Shown here piece by piece: positions 7,595 to 7,766 of a stretch of 7,766 bases of DNA. The stretch's first letter is position 1. Each line of letters starts with the position of its first letter. The translations under genes and the position numbers were made by a program. The notes beneath the pieces are model-generated. The model was not told the origin of the DNA, did not search any database, and was given only the letters and a program-made list of their open reading frames with translations. The stretch spans positions 1-7,766 of the forward strand of contig JACQQW010000107.1 in the NCBI GenBank assembly GCA_016206745.1, written 5' to 3'. This stretch comes from Candidatus Omnitrophota bacterium (GTDB lineage: Bacteria; Omnitrophota; Gorgyraeia; Zapsychrales; Fredricksoniimonadaceae).

Positions 7595-7766
7595 CAATTT
7601 GTTTCTCTGCCAGCGCCGGGAGTACGGGTCGCTTTAAGTTCTGTATTTAGACCGCCGGTGCTTAAAGGCATTAAAGTCCATCCCGATAACCCGTTTCGTT
7701 TTGATTTTATTTTAGACGTAGGGGACGGGTCTCCCGTCCCAAATCAGGGCGGGGAAACCCCGCCCC
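7517..7766 (+). CDS. N-terminus of a second exported giant-protein family member (3' end outside window)
   Basis: ATG 7517 opens a frame that stays open to the window end (83 complete codons). It begins MEKRELSLGILFIFLAGC, a basic n-region and hydrophobic core, then LRPMPVYAQF, with VYA as a type I signal peptidase site. LAGC also fits a lipobox, so lipoprotein processing at C18 is possible. The mature part contains LPAPG, SVFRPPVLKG and IKVHPDNPFRFDFILDVGD. From memory, this combination is the conserved start of large exported hypothetical proteins in Omnitrophota; family assignment by recognition, not search. After FILDVGD the residues (GSPVPNQGGETPP) are encoded by a palindromic repeat and are not family-like. 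The start overlaps the preceding stop by 14 bases, suggesting one operon of related genes. Confidence 0.85.
   Translation, partial: MEKRELSLGILFIFLAGCLRPMPVYAQFVSLPAPGVRVALSSVFRPPVLKGIKVHPDNPFRFDFILDVGDGSPVPNQGGETPP
7718..7766 (+). repeat. Pair of GC-rich palindromes, REPIN-like, inside a coding sequence
   Basis: Hairpin 1 has arms GGGACGGG (7722-7729) and CCCGTCCC (7733-7740) around loop TCT. Hairpin 2 has arms GGGCGGGG (7747-7754) and CCCCGCCC (7758-7765) around loop AAA. The linker is AAATCA. Both stems are perfect over eight pairs. The left unit starts GTAGGGG at 7718, and the right unit read in reverse complement starts GGGGCGGGG, so the two units face each other as in a REPIN. A full right end would be CCCCTAC, of which only CCCC falls inside the window. 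The frame of the gene at 7517 stays open through it. Confidence 0.75.

Noticed and set aside
7718..7766. GC-rich hairpins as a rho-independent terminator
   Set aside because: No T-tract follows either stem, there are two facing palindromes, and they lie within an open coding frame just after its start.

Overview
The window is almost entirely plus-strand coding sequence. I read it as the 3' part of one very large gene, now split into three open reading frames, followed by the 5' end of a second gene that overlaps it. No RNA genes, mobile-element genes, CRISPR arrays or enzymes of known pathways are recognisable, and there is no intergenic stretch over 300 bases. The closest source I can suggest is a member of Omnitrophota (formerly Omnitrophica/OP3). 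The gene opening at 7517 encodes, after a signal peptide, a segment with LPAPG, then KGIKVHPDNPFRFDFILD. From memory, this is the N-terminal signature of the very large exported proteins annotated as hypothetical in that phylum. The frame ending at 7530 carries a GGIDL...SLTPVI...LLILGL tail that I associate with the C-termini of the same proteins. This assignment rests on recollection, not on a search.

Layout: 1-3891 is an open frame with no start in the window, ending in TAG. The same frame continues after the TAG with convincing protein sequence to a TGA at 4024-4026. ATG 4023 (ATGA overlap) opens a 968-residue frame ending at 6929. At a run of seven G (6901-6907) the coding signal moves to a third frame (ATG 6910, stop 7530). 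A fourth gene starts at ATG 7517, inside the end of the third frame, and runs off the window. Two perfect GC-rich hairpins arranged like a REPIN lie inside its coding sequence at the very end of the window.

The simplest reconstruction is a single polypeptide of at least about 2,500 residues in the window, with its N-terminus upstream. Three discontinuities interrupt it: TAG at 3889, a one-base shift near 4015-4023, and a one-base shift at the G7 tract. They may be sequencing or assembly errors, real decay of a giant gene, or a genuine split into coupled ORFs. The protein is mostly helical and has only two cysteines, six residues apart, over the whole length, which fits an exported protein. 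Its biochemical function is not recognisable from sequence.
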